Shown piece after piece: positions 53,922 through 62,549 of a stretch of 64,000 bases of DNA (within the stretch, counting starts at the first letter, position 1; each line of letters starts with the position of its first letter). Location of the stretch: assembly GCA_043816955.1 (NCBI GenBank), contig JBDRHL010000190.1, positions 10,245-74,244 of the forward strand, read 5' to 3'. The position numbers and the translations under genes were made by a program. The notes under the pieces were generated by a model, which saw nothing but the letters and a program-made list of their open reading frames with translations, ran no database searches and was not told the origin of the DNA. The DNA is from JBDRHL01 sp043816955. Its GTDB lineage: Bacteria > Planctomycetota > Phycisphaerae > Sedimentisphaerales > CAYZTY01.

Positions 53922-53954
53922 TATACCACAATGGCTGTCTCAAACGTTATATAA
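53922..53954 (+). promoter_or_regulatory. ECF-type promoter of the first sigma/anti-sigma pair
   Basis: TATACC-A-CAAT, 13 bases, GTTATATAA. The same elements with identical spacing recur ahead of the second ECF gene (55821-55853). The start of TATACC to the start of GTT is 24 bases in both. It lies 34 bases before the sigma start codon and is probably the autoregulated promoter. Confidence 0.7.
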
Positions 53955-53987
53955 ATGACCGGCGCGCGTTGGAAAAGGATCGGCTTG

Positions 53988-54527
53988 ATGCAGGACAGGT
54001 TACTTGTATTGAGATGCAGGCAAGGAAACAAAGAAGCCCTGCGCCGCATATACGAAAAGTACCGGGATTATTTGCTTATCCTGGCCGTCGCTCTTTCGCA
54101 TGATGTAAATCTGGGTGAAGATGCCGTTCACGATGTCTTTGTCAGCTTCGCTGAAAGGCAGGATAAATTTGAGCTGACCGGCAGTCTCCGGGCCTACTTG
54201 GCAACATGTGTTGCAAACCGAACTCGTGATCTGATGCGCAGACGCCAGAATAAAGACCTTTGCCTTGATCAGGATTGCTGGGCAGTATCACCTTCACCCG
54301 AACCAGGCCGCAGGATCATATATAACGAGCAGCTGCAGCAACTGAGTTCGGTATTATCCGAACTGCCTTATGAGCAGAGAGAAGTGATTGCACTGCGTAT
54401 CTATGGGCAGATGCGTTTCAGGGCTATTGCCAGATCATTGGATGTGTCTGTAAATACTGTCAGGGGCAGATACAGGTATGGAATCAATAAACTGCGGTCC
54501 ATATTGAATATTGAGGCAGACAAATGA
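53988..54527 (+). CDS. ECF-type sigma factor 1
   Basis: This 179-residue sigma70-family factor has region 2 (YEKYRDYLLILAVALSHDVN, GEDAVHDVFVSFAER, then ATCVANRTRDLMRRRQ) and region 4 (LSELPYEQREVIALRIYG, FRAIARSLDVSVNTVRGR). It resembles the second ECF factor at 55.9 kb closely, so the two are likely paralogues. The ATG at 53988 follows AAGGATCGG. It overlaps the anti-sigma-like gene by 4 bases. Confidence 0.92.
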   Translation: MQDRLLVLRCRQGNKEALRRIYEKYRDYLLILAVALSHDVNLGEDAVHDVFVSFAERQDKFELTGSLRAYLATCVANRTRDLMRRRQNKDLCLDQDCWAVSPSPEPGRRIIYNEQLQQLSSVLSELPYEQREVIALRIYGQMRFRAIARSLDVSVNTVRGRYRYGINKLRSILNIEADK

Positions 54528-55708
54528 GGCCGGCAAAAAAAATAAAAAAGCTATTCGTTAAATCAAATGTCACAGTCGATTCAGAACTGGATGACAGAAT
54601 CATGACCGCTGCTCTTCTGGCATTCGAAAAACACGAGAAAACCGATTTCGCTAAACTTCAGCCGAATATATGGAGAACAATTATGAAAAGTAGAATAACA
54701 CAATTTGCTACTGCATTGGTGATAATAATTGCTGTGATTTTAGGATTGAACATTATTGGTGGTCCGAACAAGTCTGGCCGCGTCTTTGCTAGTGTCATTC
54801 AGCAAATCCGCAATTCCCGTACAGTAACATTCACCACAGAGGTTCAAATGGGACAGCAAACTGTGCAGATAGAAAATGCTCGCAAGGAGCCCGGACTTAC
54901 GCGAACGGTTATGCCCGGTGGTTTAATTTTAATAAGCGATTTGACTCAAAAAAAGGCAATATCTATCAACCACCAGGAAAAACAATATACTGAAAGAAAC
55001 CTTGAAAATGCACCAGCCGATCAGACACAGGACTTCTTTGAACATATGAGGACACTTCCAGGCAAAGCAAACGAAGTACTTACAAAGAGGGAAATGGATG
55101 GTCGAATGGTCCAGGGCTTCCGCGTAATTGAACACGGGATTGATGCCACTTTCTGGGTTGACATCCAAACGGGTGATTTGGTCCGCGTGGAAGGCCAATT
55201 CCCAAATGCTCCAAACACTCGCATTGTAGGGAAGGATTTCAAGTTTGATGTTGAGCTAGACGATGCGATTTTTAGCCTTACACCCCCTGATGGTTATACA
55301 TCCAAAGAACCACCAAAAATTGACAGATCTGAGGTTAACTGTCAAGACTTAATAAACTTATTGCGATGGTGGGCAACAAATGTCGAGGGGGGAGTGTTTC
55401 CTCCAAGTCTTGAACCGGCAGAGTTTGCAAAAGTAGGCAGTGAGATGAAAAAAGAGGGCAAAGTATCGGAGTTTGGGGGACCGAAAGATGAGAAAATGCA
55501 ACAGATGATGAAATTGACTCGTGGAATACAGTTTGTGATGATGATGAAGCCGGAGAATGACTGGCATTACGCCGGTGATGGCGTAGAACTTGGAGATGCT
55601 GATACTGCAATTTGCTGGTATCGTCCCCAAGGCTCACAAACATATCGTGTTATCTACGGCGATCTCAGTTTTGTTAAGGATGTTGCACCAGAGGATTTGC
55701 CGGAGTAA
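54524..55708 (+). CDS. Membrane anti-sigma-like protein with LolA-like and YRVIYG domains
   Basis: The protein has 394 residues. The cytoplasmic N-terminus (1-53) ends in QPNIWRTI, followed by a membrane helix (FATALVIIIAVILGLNIIG). A LolA/RseB-like domain spans about 85-260 (GFRVIEHGIDATFWVDIQTG). A third part (280-394) ends QTYRVIYGDLSFVKD and resembles the lipoprotein at 57.8 kb. An in-frame ATG at residue 54 (54683) has TGGAG 7 bases before it. The gene overlaps sigma 1 by 4 bases, so it is the likely regulator of that sigma factor. Confidence 0.8.
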   Translation: MRPAKKIKKLFVKSNVTVDSELDDRIMTAALLAFEKHEKTDFAKLQPNIWRTIMKSRITQFATALVIIIAVILGLNIIGGPNKSGRVFASVIQQIRNSRTVTFTTEVQMGQQTVQIENARKEPGLTRTVMPGGLILISDLTQKKAISINHQEKQYTERNLENAPADQTQDFFEHMRTLPGKANEVLTKREMDGRMVQGFRVIEHGIDATFWVDIQTGDLVRVEGQFPNAPNTRIVGKDFKFDVELDDAIFSLTPPDGYTSKEPPKIDRSEVNCQDLINLLRWWATNVEGGVFPPSLEPAEFAKVGSEMKKEGKVSEFGGPKDEKMQQMMKLTRGIQFVMMMKPENDWHYAGDGVELGDADTAICWYRPQGSQTYRVIYGDLSFVKDVAPEDLPE

Positions 55709-55820
55709 ATCAGTCAACGAAGCATCAAAATTTATTACAGAGGCCGGGTTTTTTAGCTCGACCCTTTTCATATCTTTTCCACAAAAAGCCACTAAAATTA
55801 CAATAAATTTTGATTTTCTT

Positions 55821-55853
55821 TATACCCCAATATACAGCTTGGTTGTTGTATAA
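55821..55853 (+). promoter_or_regulatory. ECF-type promoter of the second sigma/anti-sigma pair
   Basis: TATACC-C-CAAT, 13 bases, GTTGTATAA, the same layout as at 53922-53954. A CTAAAAT phrase also precedes both promoters. Transcription would begin about 35 bases before the sigma start. Confidence 0.7.
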
Positions 55854-55894
55854 GTAACAATCGATTGTTTTGTATTGAGGAAAGTAGCTTATTG

Positions 55895-56449
55895 ATGTTG
55901 GAAGACAAGCTAATCATATACCAGTTCAATCGTGGTAACAGGGAAGTGCTGCGGCAAGTCTATGAAAAGTACAAAAAAGACTTGCTGACATTAGCTGCTG
56001 TTCTTTTATATGATAGAAATGCTGCTGAAGATGTTGTGCAGGACGTTTTTGCCTCTTTTATTGAATCCGCTGAAAAATTTCGGCTTACCGGAACTCTAAA
56101 AGGCTATTTGGCGGTTTGTGTTGCCAACAATGTGCGTAATAGGAATAAAGCAAGGCAGCGACATCAAAGTGTTGGGCTGGATGAGGTAGAGCCTGCTGTC
56201 TCAGATTCAGAAAGGCCGGATTTTTCTGCGATGTTCAGTGAAGATTTGCAGCGATTGGCGTGGGCACTCACTCAACTGCCTTATCAGCAGCGGGAAATAT
56301 TGCTTTTGCATGTGCATACCGGAATGAAATTTGGGGAAATTGCAAAGTTAAGCGGAGAGTCAATTAACACCCTAAAGGGTCGATACCGGTATGGATTAGA
56401 TAAGTTGCGCTTCCTGTTAAATAGCAGGGTAAAAAATGAAACCGGCTGA
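55895..56449 (+). CDS. ECF-type sigma factor 2
   Basis: The 184-residue sigma factor has region 2 (YEKYKKDLLTLAAVLLYDRN, AEDVVQDVFASFIES, CVANNVRNRNKARQ) and region 4 (LTQLPYQQREILLLHVHTG, FGEIAKLSGESINTLKGR). The wording is very similar to ECF 1 (REVL..VYEKY, CVAN). GAGGAAAG lies about 10 bases before the ATG. It overlaps the next gene by 14 bases. Confidence 0.92.
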   Translation: MLEDKLIIYQFNRGNREVLRQVYEKYKKDLLTLAAVLLYDRNAAEDVVQDVFASFIESAEKFRLTGTLKGYLAVCVANNVRNRNKARQRHQSVGLDEVEPAVSDSERPDFSAMFSEDLQRLAWALTQLPYQQREILLLHVHTGMKFGEIAKLSGESINTLKGRYRYGLDKLRFLLNSRVKNETG

Positions 56450-57734
56450 CAACATACATAAGTTGATTAAGAAATTACAGATTGAACCAGGCCTTGACAT
56501 GGATAGGAAAGTTCATATCCGTATCACGAAAGCACTGGAAAAATGGAAAAAGACAAAGCCGGCTGGTTCAAAGCCGAATATATGGAGAACAATTATGAAA
56601 AGCAGGATAACCAAACTTGCCGCAGCAGCAGTAATAATTATTGCAATACTTATCGGCATAAATCAGTTTGGTGGCTCGATTGGTGGAGGTTCGGTTGTTT
56701 GGGCGGATGTTCTTAAACAAATTAGCGAATTCAGGCCTTATGTTTGCAAAATGACTTTTGATTATGATGGTGACAGACCCAGTGATATATACACTGTTAT
56801 GTATATGTCACGTTCCAGACGGCGGGAAATCAGGGATGAAGGCAGGTTGATCCAGGTTTTTGATATGTCTCAAAGACCGGTAAGGATCCTCACTCTTTAC
56901 CCTGAACAGAAATTTGCCAGGGAAACATTGCTGCTTGATAGAGGCCCCACAAAAGATCCGGATATGTTGCGAATAATTGCAGGACGTCAGAATGGAACTG
57001 AAGAAGATCTCGGTTTAGCTAAGATTGACGGAAAAACGGTCAGAGTATTTCATTCACCAGATAAATACAACGAATTCACTGTCTGGATAGATGTTAAAAC
57101 CTCTCTGCCGGAGCGGGTAGAGATTCGACAGCCAACATCCAACAGAATGATTATCATGGAAGAATTTGAGTTTGATGTTGAGTTTGATGAATCGCTTTTC
57201 GAAACGACCGCGCCGGAAGATTATGCCGCGGATAGGGTTGAGATGGCAGGAAAAGAGTCTTTAATCAAACAGGAGGATCTTGCTGAAAAAGCAGACTTTG
57301 AGGCTTATGTTCTTTCAACCAGACCAACCTGGACAAAAGAACCGCGTGTTATGGAAGTGTCGAATGTAATGGGTATTGGTGACGATATCTATATGACCTT
57401 TGCTGTTGCCGATGATGGCCGCCATGTTGTTTTAATGCAGTCGCAAATGATGAGCAAAATGCTTTTAAGCAAAATAAGGACCGGTGAGTTGGTTTACACT
57501 TCGAGTAATGGATTGAAAGTTTATAGAGGCGGACCTGAAAAATGGTATTCCAATATTCTGCTGGAAAGTGTAGGTAATATACTACCTGATAAACCATCGC
57601 CAGATCGCACAGGATGTGCTATTGAATCACCTTCCGGTGCAGTAATACTTATTGCTATCAATGGTCCTATCAGTGATGACGAACTCTTTGATGCTGTTGA
57701 AAGCCTAGTTCCAGCAAAAGAATATAAAAAGTGA
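56436..57734 (+). CDS. Membrane anti-sigma-like protein, second paralogue
   Basis: The 432-residue protein is built like its paralogue at 54.5 kb: a 53-residue N-terminus ending KPNIWRTI, a membrane helix (LAAAAVIIIAILIGINQF) and a LolA/RseB-like domain (about 85-260, EFTVWIDVKTSLPERVEIRQ). Its last 150 residues differ and have GDDIYMTFAVADDGRHVVLM. An internal in-frame ATG at residue 54 (56595) lies inside a 30-base block shared exactly with the first gene. It is probably the regulator of sigma 2. Confidence 0.8.
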   Translation: MKPADNIHKLIKKLQIEPGLDMDRKVHIRITKALEKWKKTKPAGSKPNIWRTIMKSRITKLAAAAVIIIAILIGINQFGGSIGGGSVVWADVLKQISEFRPYVCKMTFDYDGDRPSDIYTVMYMSRSRRREIRDEGRLIQVFDMSQRPVRILTLYPEQKFARETLLLDRGPTKDPDMLRIIAGRQNGTEEDLGLAKIDGKTVRVFHSPDKYNEFTVWIDVKTSLPERVEIRQPTSNRMIIMEEFEFDVEFDESLFETTAPEDYAADRVEMAGKESLIKQEDLAEKADFEAYVLSTRPTWTKEPRVMEVSNVMGIGDDIYMTFAVADDGRHVVLMQSQMMSKMLLSKIRTGELVYTSSNGLKVYRGGPEKWYSNILLESVGNILPDKPSPDRTGCAIESPSGAVILIAINGPISDDELFDAVESLVPAKEYKK

Positions 57735-57755
57735 TAACTGATAAGAAAGCAAACT

Positions 57756-58373
57756 ATGAAGTTAAGAAGCCAGCGGGTTTTGGTGTTGACGCTAATAACG
57801 TTAGTCTTCTCTGGTTGTAAATCCAACCCTTCCGCAGATACAGCCTTACCTGCCACAGGGGAAGTGGACTCGAGTGATCTCCCCAATAAGCATACTGACA
57901 ACGATAAAGGGAAGCTTTTGGATATGGCAATCAAATTAAGCGGCCAGAATTTATCTGCTGATGAGCAAGATGCTATATCAAGAATGTTTAGTCTGAACGA
58001 AAAAGACTTACTCAAAGGGCTGGGCATATTCCTTGAGCTTTCAGATGGATATTATCCGAACAGCCTGGACACCAAAACAGTGCTTATGGAATCAGACAAG
58101 TTAGCAAAGAAAAAAGGCTGGTCACCACAAAGCGGGGAAACCAGGGGAAAAATTCACGACCTCTTTTTTGCGTCAGCCTTTTATAAAAAACTGGCAAGAG
58201 AAAAAAAAGACGTGGTTTATTACGGCAATAAGGTCAAAGTTGAAGACAGCGATACCATCCTGATTCGCTGGAGAATCTCTAAAAATCAGTACAGGGTAAT
58301 ATATGGCAATTTGACGACAGAAAATATTCCAATAGAACAATTGACGGAACTGGAAGCAACAATTTCTAAATAA
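57756..58373 (+). CDS. Lipoprotein with the YRVIYG C-terminal domain
   Basis: The 205-residue predicted lipoprotein has signal peptide MKLRSQRVLVLTLITLVFSG and lipobox FSGC (Cys21). The mature domain resembles the last 115 residues of the first anti-sigma-like protein: LLKGLGIFLELSDGYYPNSL matches LINLLRWW...GGVFPPSL, and QYRVIYGNL matches TYRVIYGDL. It lies 21 bases after the second anti-sigma-like gene and is probably the last gene of that operon. Confidence 0.75.
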   Translation: MKLRSQRVLVLTLITLVFSGCKSNPSADTALPATGEVDSSDLPNKHTDNDKGKLLDMAIKLSGQNLSADEQDAISRMFSLNEKDLLKGLGIFLELSDGYYPNSLDTKTVLMESDKLAKKKGWSPQSGETRGKIHDLFFASAFYKKLAREKKDVVYYGNKVKVEDSDTILIRWRISKNQYRVIYGNLTTENIPIEQLTELEATISK

Positions 58374-58397
58374 CAACAATATCAAAAAGTAAACGTA

Positions 58398-58423
58398 AAA
58401 GGCCCGCTGTGAGGCGGGCCTTT
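58398..58423. terminator. Bidirectional terminator
   Basis: AAAGGCCCGC and GCGGGCCTTT form a perfect 10-bp stem with a 6-base loop between the convergent lipoprotein and vWA genes. Its A and T flanks allow use in both directions. Confidence 0.85.
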
Positions 58424-58444
58424 GTGTGCGCCGCTAATTGTTGT

Positions 58445-60535
58445 TTATGGCTGGGTGTACTCCAAAGGAGCAGGCTCAAGGTCGTTACCGGCAGTCTCGC
58501 TTGGTTTTTGCTGTTTTTCCAGTTGCGCAGCCTTTGAGATCAGGCCTGTCAGTTCAATTACATCAGGCTGATTTTTAATTTCACCGCTGAAGGCACCCGC
58601 ATGCTCAAGGACTGTTTCAAGTTTCGCATCTTTGGCCCAGTAGCTTTTGCGTAGTATTTCCGCAAATTCGCCGACTACAGCGGCAAGCTTGAAGCTGTCG
58701 CTTGATTCAGCCAAATCTTTGCTGAAATCCTTTGTTGAAAAGCTGCTCTTGAATTCGGTTACCTGTCGTGTTTCCGGATGCTTATAGCGAACGTATGTCG
58801 TCGCCACCGTGCCTGTCTTATCAGGCCAGAGCTTTATTTCGTAAAGTGCTGTCGCCGAATGGCCCGCGCCTATTTCACCGCCGTCCCATTTGTCGTCGCG
58901 GAACTTGTCGTCGGGCACATCGCGGTTCTCATAGCCGATCAGGCGGTAGCTCCTGACGACATCCGGGTTGAAATCGACCTGAATTTTGACATCGCGGGCG
59001 ACGACCTGGAGCGTGCCGGTAAGGTTATCCTTAAACAATCGCTCGGCAGCGGTGATATTGTCGATATAGGCATAGCTGCCGTTGCCCTTGTCGCCGAGGC
59101 GTTCCATGAGGACGTCGTTGTAGTTGCCCATCCCGAAGCCGAGCGTTGAAAGTGTTACGCCTTTTTCCGCCTTTTCTTTGATCATCTCGAAGATGCTCTC
59201 AGGCCCGGTCCTGCCGACGTTCGCCACGCCGTCCGAGCAGAGTATGACGCGATTGATGGAACCAGCGGTATAGACGGCATCAGCCATGTCGTAGCCGATG
59301 CGGATGCCTTCTTCGGCATTGGTTGAGCCTTCCGGATGCAGTGATTCGATAGCGGCAATGATCTGGTCTTTCTGGTCAAGCCCTTTATGATCGAGGATTT
59401 TTCTTCCCTGTGTGCCGTAAACAGCAATGCCGATCCTGTCGTTTGCTTTAAGCCTTTCGACGAGCATTCGCAGCGATTTCTTGACCAGCCCAAGGCGGTT
59501 TTCGCGGCTCATCGAGCCGGATACATCGATGACAAAGGTCAGAACAGCAGGCTTGCGATTCTCTTCCGCGATTTTCTGGGCCTTTAAGGCAACGCGGAGC
59601 AGGTGGGAGTTTTTACGGCTGCTGTCAAATTGCCACGGCGCAGCTTCGGTATAAACCGCAAATGTGTCCTTCTGGGGAGCAGGATAACCATAATCGAAAT
59701 AATTGACGAATTCCTCAACACGCACCGCGTCGTTCGGAGGCAGATTGCCTTGGTTAAGATATTGCCTGGCGACGGTATAGCTGCCGGTGTCAACATCCGT
59801 AGCGAAGGTTGAAAGATGATCGTCCTCGGTATCGATAAATGGGTTTACGCCGTAGTTTTTGAAGAACATCGCGTCAACAGCCTCGTCATTGGGTGGCGTT
59901 GTCCCGCCGTGTGCCATCGGGTATTGCCCGGGTTCCGCAGGCTGCAAACACAAATTAGATGACAGGGCTTTGCCGCGGGACATGGCTTCACTCAAAGTAG
60001 CATCAGCGGCAACTTCGTAGCCGAGTTTATACATGTCAGCATTTCCTGCTCTGCCTGCTATCTTAGCTTCTGATTTATCTCCTCCTAATGCCAGCACTTG
60101 TTTTTTGGCATCTTCAATGATTTGGGGTCTTTCCGGCGCCGGCACCGAGGCGGGTGGCGCTTTAGCAACTAATTCTGCTTCTCTTTGAGTGTACTGTAGT
60201 TCACAAGGCCGGAGGTTTCCAGCAGACGGTGTATCTGCGGTTTTGCCGCTGGCAACTATTATTGGTGTTGTGCTTTGGGTTTTATTAAGGTGCGTCAGAG
60301 TGAAGAATACCGCTACTGCTGCGATGATGAGGATCGATGCAGCAAGAGCAAAAGTAGTTTTCCAGTTGAATTTCATGGCATTATCCCTTTCTTCTCCGGG
60401 CTGGGTGTGTTGGAGTTGATTCAGGGCGCTGTCTATCAGTGAATTCCTGAAGTTCTGGCACGGTTCGTCTGAATCGCCTAGCTGCTTTATCAGCCGGGAG
60501 ATATTCTTTTCAAGATTTTTATTTTTGCGTTTCAT
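58445..60535 (-). CDS. Membrane vWA-domain protein encoded with an ECF sigma factor
   Basis: The 696-residue protein has a cytoplasmic N-terminus (1-53), a membrane helix (LAASILIIAAVAVFFTL), a linker, a YfbK-like N-terminal region (about 205-300, FATDVDTGSYTVARQYLNQG) and a von Willebrand A domain with MIDAS motif FVIDVSGSMSREN. A C-terminal DUF3520-like region follows. The second ATG at 60535 has GAGG 8 bases upstream and was preferred. An internal Met at residue 54 of this start parallels the two other partners. It overlaps the sigma gene and may control it. Confidence 0.85.
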   Translation of the reverse strand: MKRKNKNLEKNISRLIKQLGDSDEPCQNFRNSLIDSALNQLQHTQPGEERDNAMKFNWKTTFALAASILIIAAVAVFFTLTHLNKTQSTTPIIVASGKTADTPSAGNLRPCELQYTQREAELVAKAPPASVPAPERPQIIEDAKKQVLALGGDKSEAKIAGRAGNADMYKLGYEVAADATLSEAMSRGKALSSNLCLQPAEPGQYPMAHGGTTPPNDEAVDAMFFKNYGVNPFIDTEDDHLSTFATDVDTGSYTVARQYLNQGNLPPNDAVRVEEFVNYFDYGYPAPQKDTFAVYTEAAPWQFDSSRKNSHLLRVALKAQKIAEENRKPAVLTFVIDVSGSMSRENRLGLVKKSLRMLVERLKANDRIGIAVYGTQGRKILDHKGLDQKDQIIAAIESLHPEGSTNAEEGIRIGYDMADAVYTAGSINRVILCSDGVANVGRTGPESIFEMIKEKAEKGVTLSTLGFGMGNYNDVLMERLGDKGNGSYAYIDNITAAERLFKDNLTGTLQVVARDVKIQVDFNPDVVRSYRLIGYENRDVPDDKFRDDKWDGGEIGAGHSATALYEIKLWPDKTGTVATTYVRYKHPETRQVTEFKSSFSTKDFSKDLAESSDSFKLAAVVGEFAEILRKSYWAKDAKLETVLEHAGAFSGEIKNQPDVIELTGLISKAAQLEKQQKPSETAGNDLEPAPLEYTQP

Positions 60536-61112
60536 TTTCATTACCTCTGATTTGAGGAGGCTCTATATTCAATAACTGCCTTTTCAGGGCAGATCTCGCA
60601 CGGTACAGCAGGCTGTGCACAGCCTTTTCGGTTTTTCCCATTTTCCCAGCAATGTCTCTTGCGGAAAGGTCGTCGAGATATTTTGCCCTCAGGACTGCCT
60701 GGTCAGCGGCATCAAGCCGGTTTAACGCAGCCCGGACCATTACAGCCGTCTCCTTTCGCTCAAGTATTTCATCGGGCAGAGGTTGTTTGTCTATGGCATG
60801 GAGGTATGTTGTTATGTCTCCGTCGAGCTTCGGGGCCGCTGCTCGTTTTCTTGCTTCCAGCGCCAGGTTGTTTTTCGCTATTCCAAAGAGCCACTGCTGG
60901 GGGCTGCCTCGCGACGGGTCGTATCCTGCCTTGGCTTTTACAGCGTCGAAGATCGTTTTTTGCGTCAGTTCTTCCGCCAGTGAAAAGTTGGGCCGGCGTT
61001 TCATAAACATGGCGTACAGTATTGGAATCTGCTCGTCGAGAAGGTTACGCCATGCGTCAGGACAGCCTTGTGCAATTTTTTGCCACTCTTGTTTTGCCGT
61101 GTTGTCTAACAA
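60519..61112 (-). CDS. ECF-type sigma factor 3
   Basis: This 197-residue sigma factor has region 2 (SLAEELTQKTIFDAVKAKAG, GIAKNNLALEARKR) and region 4 (LNRLDAADQAVLRAKYLDDL, ARDIAGKMGKTEKAVHSLLY). It belongs to a different ECF subgroup from sigma 1 and 2. The two promoter elements found before those genes are not seen upstream of it. The vWA protein gene overlaps its 3' end. Confidence 0.9.
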   Translation of the reverse strand: MLDNTAKQEWQKIAQGCPDAWRNLLDEQIPILYAMFMKRRPNFSLAEELTQKTIFDAVKAKAGYDPSRGSPQQWLFGIAKNNLALEARKRAAAPKLDGDITTYLHAIDKQPLPDEILERKETAVMVRAALNRLDAADQAVLRAKYLDDLSARDIAGKMGKTEKAVHSLLYRARSALKRQLLNIEPPQIRGNENETQK

Positions 61113-61321
61113 TTTTCGGGATATCCTTTTCTGGTACCAGCTTTCACTATTATTATGCGCAGGCAGATGGAATTACTCACGATTTTTTCAGAAAAGTCAA
61201 CCTCCAGACTCTTGACTCTGCCCCAAAGACTAATTTTATGCCGGCACTTGGACAAATACTTGAGAACTATCGATTTCCCTTCGCACAATCTTTTTGTGCT
61301 ATTTTTTGCTTTGTGTTCCCC

Positions 61322-61657
61322 TCACAACATCCCCTTAGCCTGAACAAACAGCCGGTTTAACTTAACTTCAATAACATTCCACACTGTATAAGGGTCAAGA
61401 CTGTCATACCCGTGCACAAGAACGTTGCGAAAGCCTATTATGTTCCTGTGCTCAGATATTTTCTCCGCCATAGCAGGATTTATCCTGTCAAGCTGAGCTA
61501 TCGCCTCTCCGATTATTTGCAGTTCCCTTTCAACTGCCGAACGAAAGGCCCTGTCATTTTTATAATTTTCTACTGTTTTACCCTTTGTAAAATCGAGCAG
61601 AAACTCACAGCAGTCGATAATATCATACAGATACTTCTGCGGATCATGAAACGGCAT
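61322..61657 (-). CDS. hepT: HepT-like HEPN toxin
   Basis: The 111-residue HEPN/DUF86 protein has the RNase motif RxxxxHxY in RNVLVHGYDSL near residue 78. In the characterised pair, HepT is an RNase silenced when MntA transfers AMP to the Tyr of this motif. It overlaps the mntA stop by 14 bases, in the usual antitoxin-first order. Motif intact, so probably functional. Confidence 0.9.
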   Translation of the reverse strand: MPFHDPQKYLYDIIDCCEFLLDFTKGKTVENYKNDRAFRSAVERELQIIGEAIAQLDRINPAMAEKISEHRNIIGFRNVLVHGYDSLDPYTVWNVIEVKLNRLFVQAKGML

Positions 61658-61955
61658 AAACCCTCCTTCTTGTCTGATTCACCCTTTTTATAAAATAAGG
61701 GTTTCTAAGACCCCCGGGCTCGACAAGATCAACAGGCCTGCCGAAAAGCTTTTTCAATTCCTCAAGCAACGCGAAAAAATTGTCAAACCGGTCTTCCTTT
61801 ACCGTCTCATCAAAATGCACAAGAAAATCAATATCGCTTCTGTCTTCGTCAAAATTATCCATCGCCGCCGAGCCGAAAACATCAAGTTCCGCAACCCTGT
61901 ACTGCTTACAAAGCTCTATCAGCCTGTCCCTGTTCTGTTCTATTATCCGTGTCAT
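61644..61955 (-). CDS. mntA: MntA-like nucleotidyltransferase antitoxin
   Basis: The 103-residue minimal nucleotidyltransferase has LDVFGSAAMDNFDEDRSDID, the GSx10DxD motif, with metal-binding Asp residues. It neutralises HepT by AMPylation in related systems. The overlap with hepT and the small size support a type VII toxin-antitoxin pair. Confidence 0.9.
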   Translation of the reverse strand: MTRIIEQNRDRLIELCKQYRVAELDVFGSAAMDNFDEDRSDIDFLVHFDETVKEDRFDNFFALLEELKKLFGRPVDLVEPGGLRNPYFIKRVNQTRRRVYAVS

Positions 61956-62097
61956 AATTTATCTTTATACCTGATACATCCGATTCATGTCAAATTGAAG
62001 TTTTTTCGCTTCAAATCATAAAGACAATAAAGCTATCGATCTGTGCCCTGAATAGCCGTTTTCATCCGGCGCACGTTCACCCGAATGCCGACCATAT

Positions 62098-62547
62098 CTA
62101 AAATCTGCTGCTGCCAAACTTGAACTTCTTAATTAAACTCTGCAAGATGTTTTTGGGTTCATCATCATTCGAATCGGAGATTAAGTCCGTGCAAATTATT
62201 TCTTGCTCCGTTGGGGATATAATTATCCTCCTTTGTACTGCATCTTTCCCCTTTGACACCGCTAACTCAACATTCCAGATAATCGAAATAAGTTTGCCTG
62301 AAAATGAATAAGGACCATTTGGAAGCTTGACACGAAAATCACTATTTCCAAATGAACCTGGATTGTCAAATCTCAAAGTCTCAACGATGCCAGTATCTTT
62401 TGTCCCCTTTCCTTCAGTTCGCCAGAACAATGATAGTTCAAGAAAATCAGAATTGCTGTCTAATTGCCATTCCACTTGGCCCTGTATTTCTTCGCAGGGC
62501 TTAAAAGCCGTTCTATCGTCCCTTAATTTGATATTGAGATTGCTCAT
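62098..62547 (-). CDS. Arrestin-like beta-sandwich protein, function unknown
   Basis: The 149-residue protein has the pattern of an arrestin/SpoOM-like beta domain: FKPCEEIQGQVEWQL near the start and GPYSFSGKLISIIWNVELAV in the second half. Both are typical strand blocks. The assignment is structural and tentative. It lies 2 bases after the membrane protein upstream and is probably co-transcribed with it. Confidence 0.6.
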   Translation of the reverse strand: MSNLNIKLRDDRTAFKPCEEIQGQVEWQLDSNSDFLELSLFWRTEGKGTKDTGIVETLRFDNPGSFGNSDFRVKLPNGPYSFSGKLISIIWNVELAVSKGKDAVQRRIIISPTEQEIICTDLISDSNDDEPKNILQSLIKKFKFGSSRF

Positions 62548-62549
62548 TT

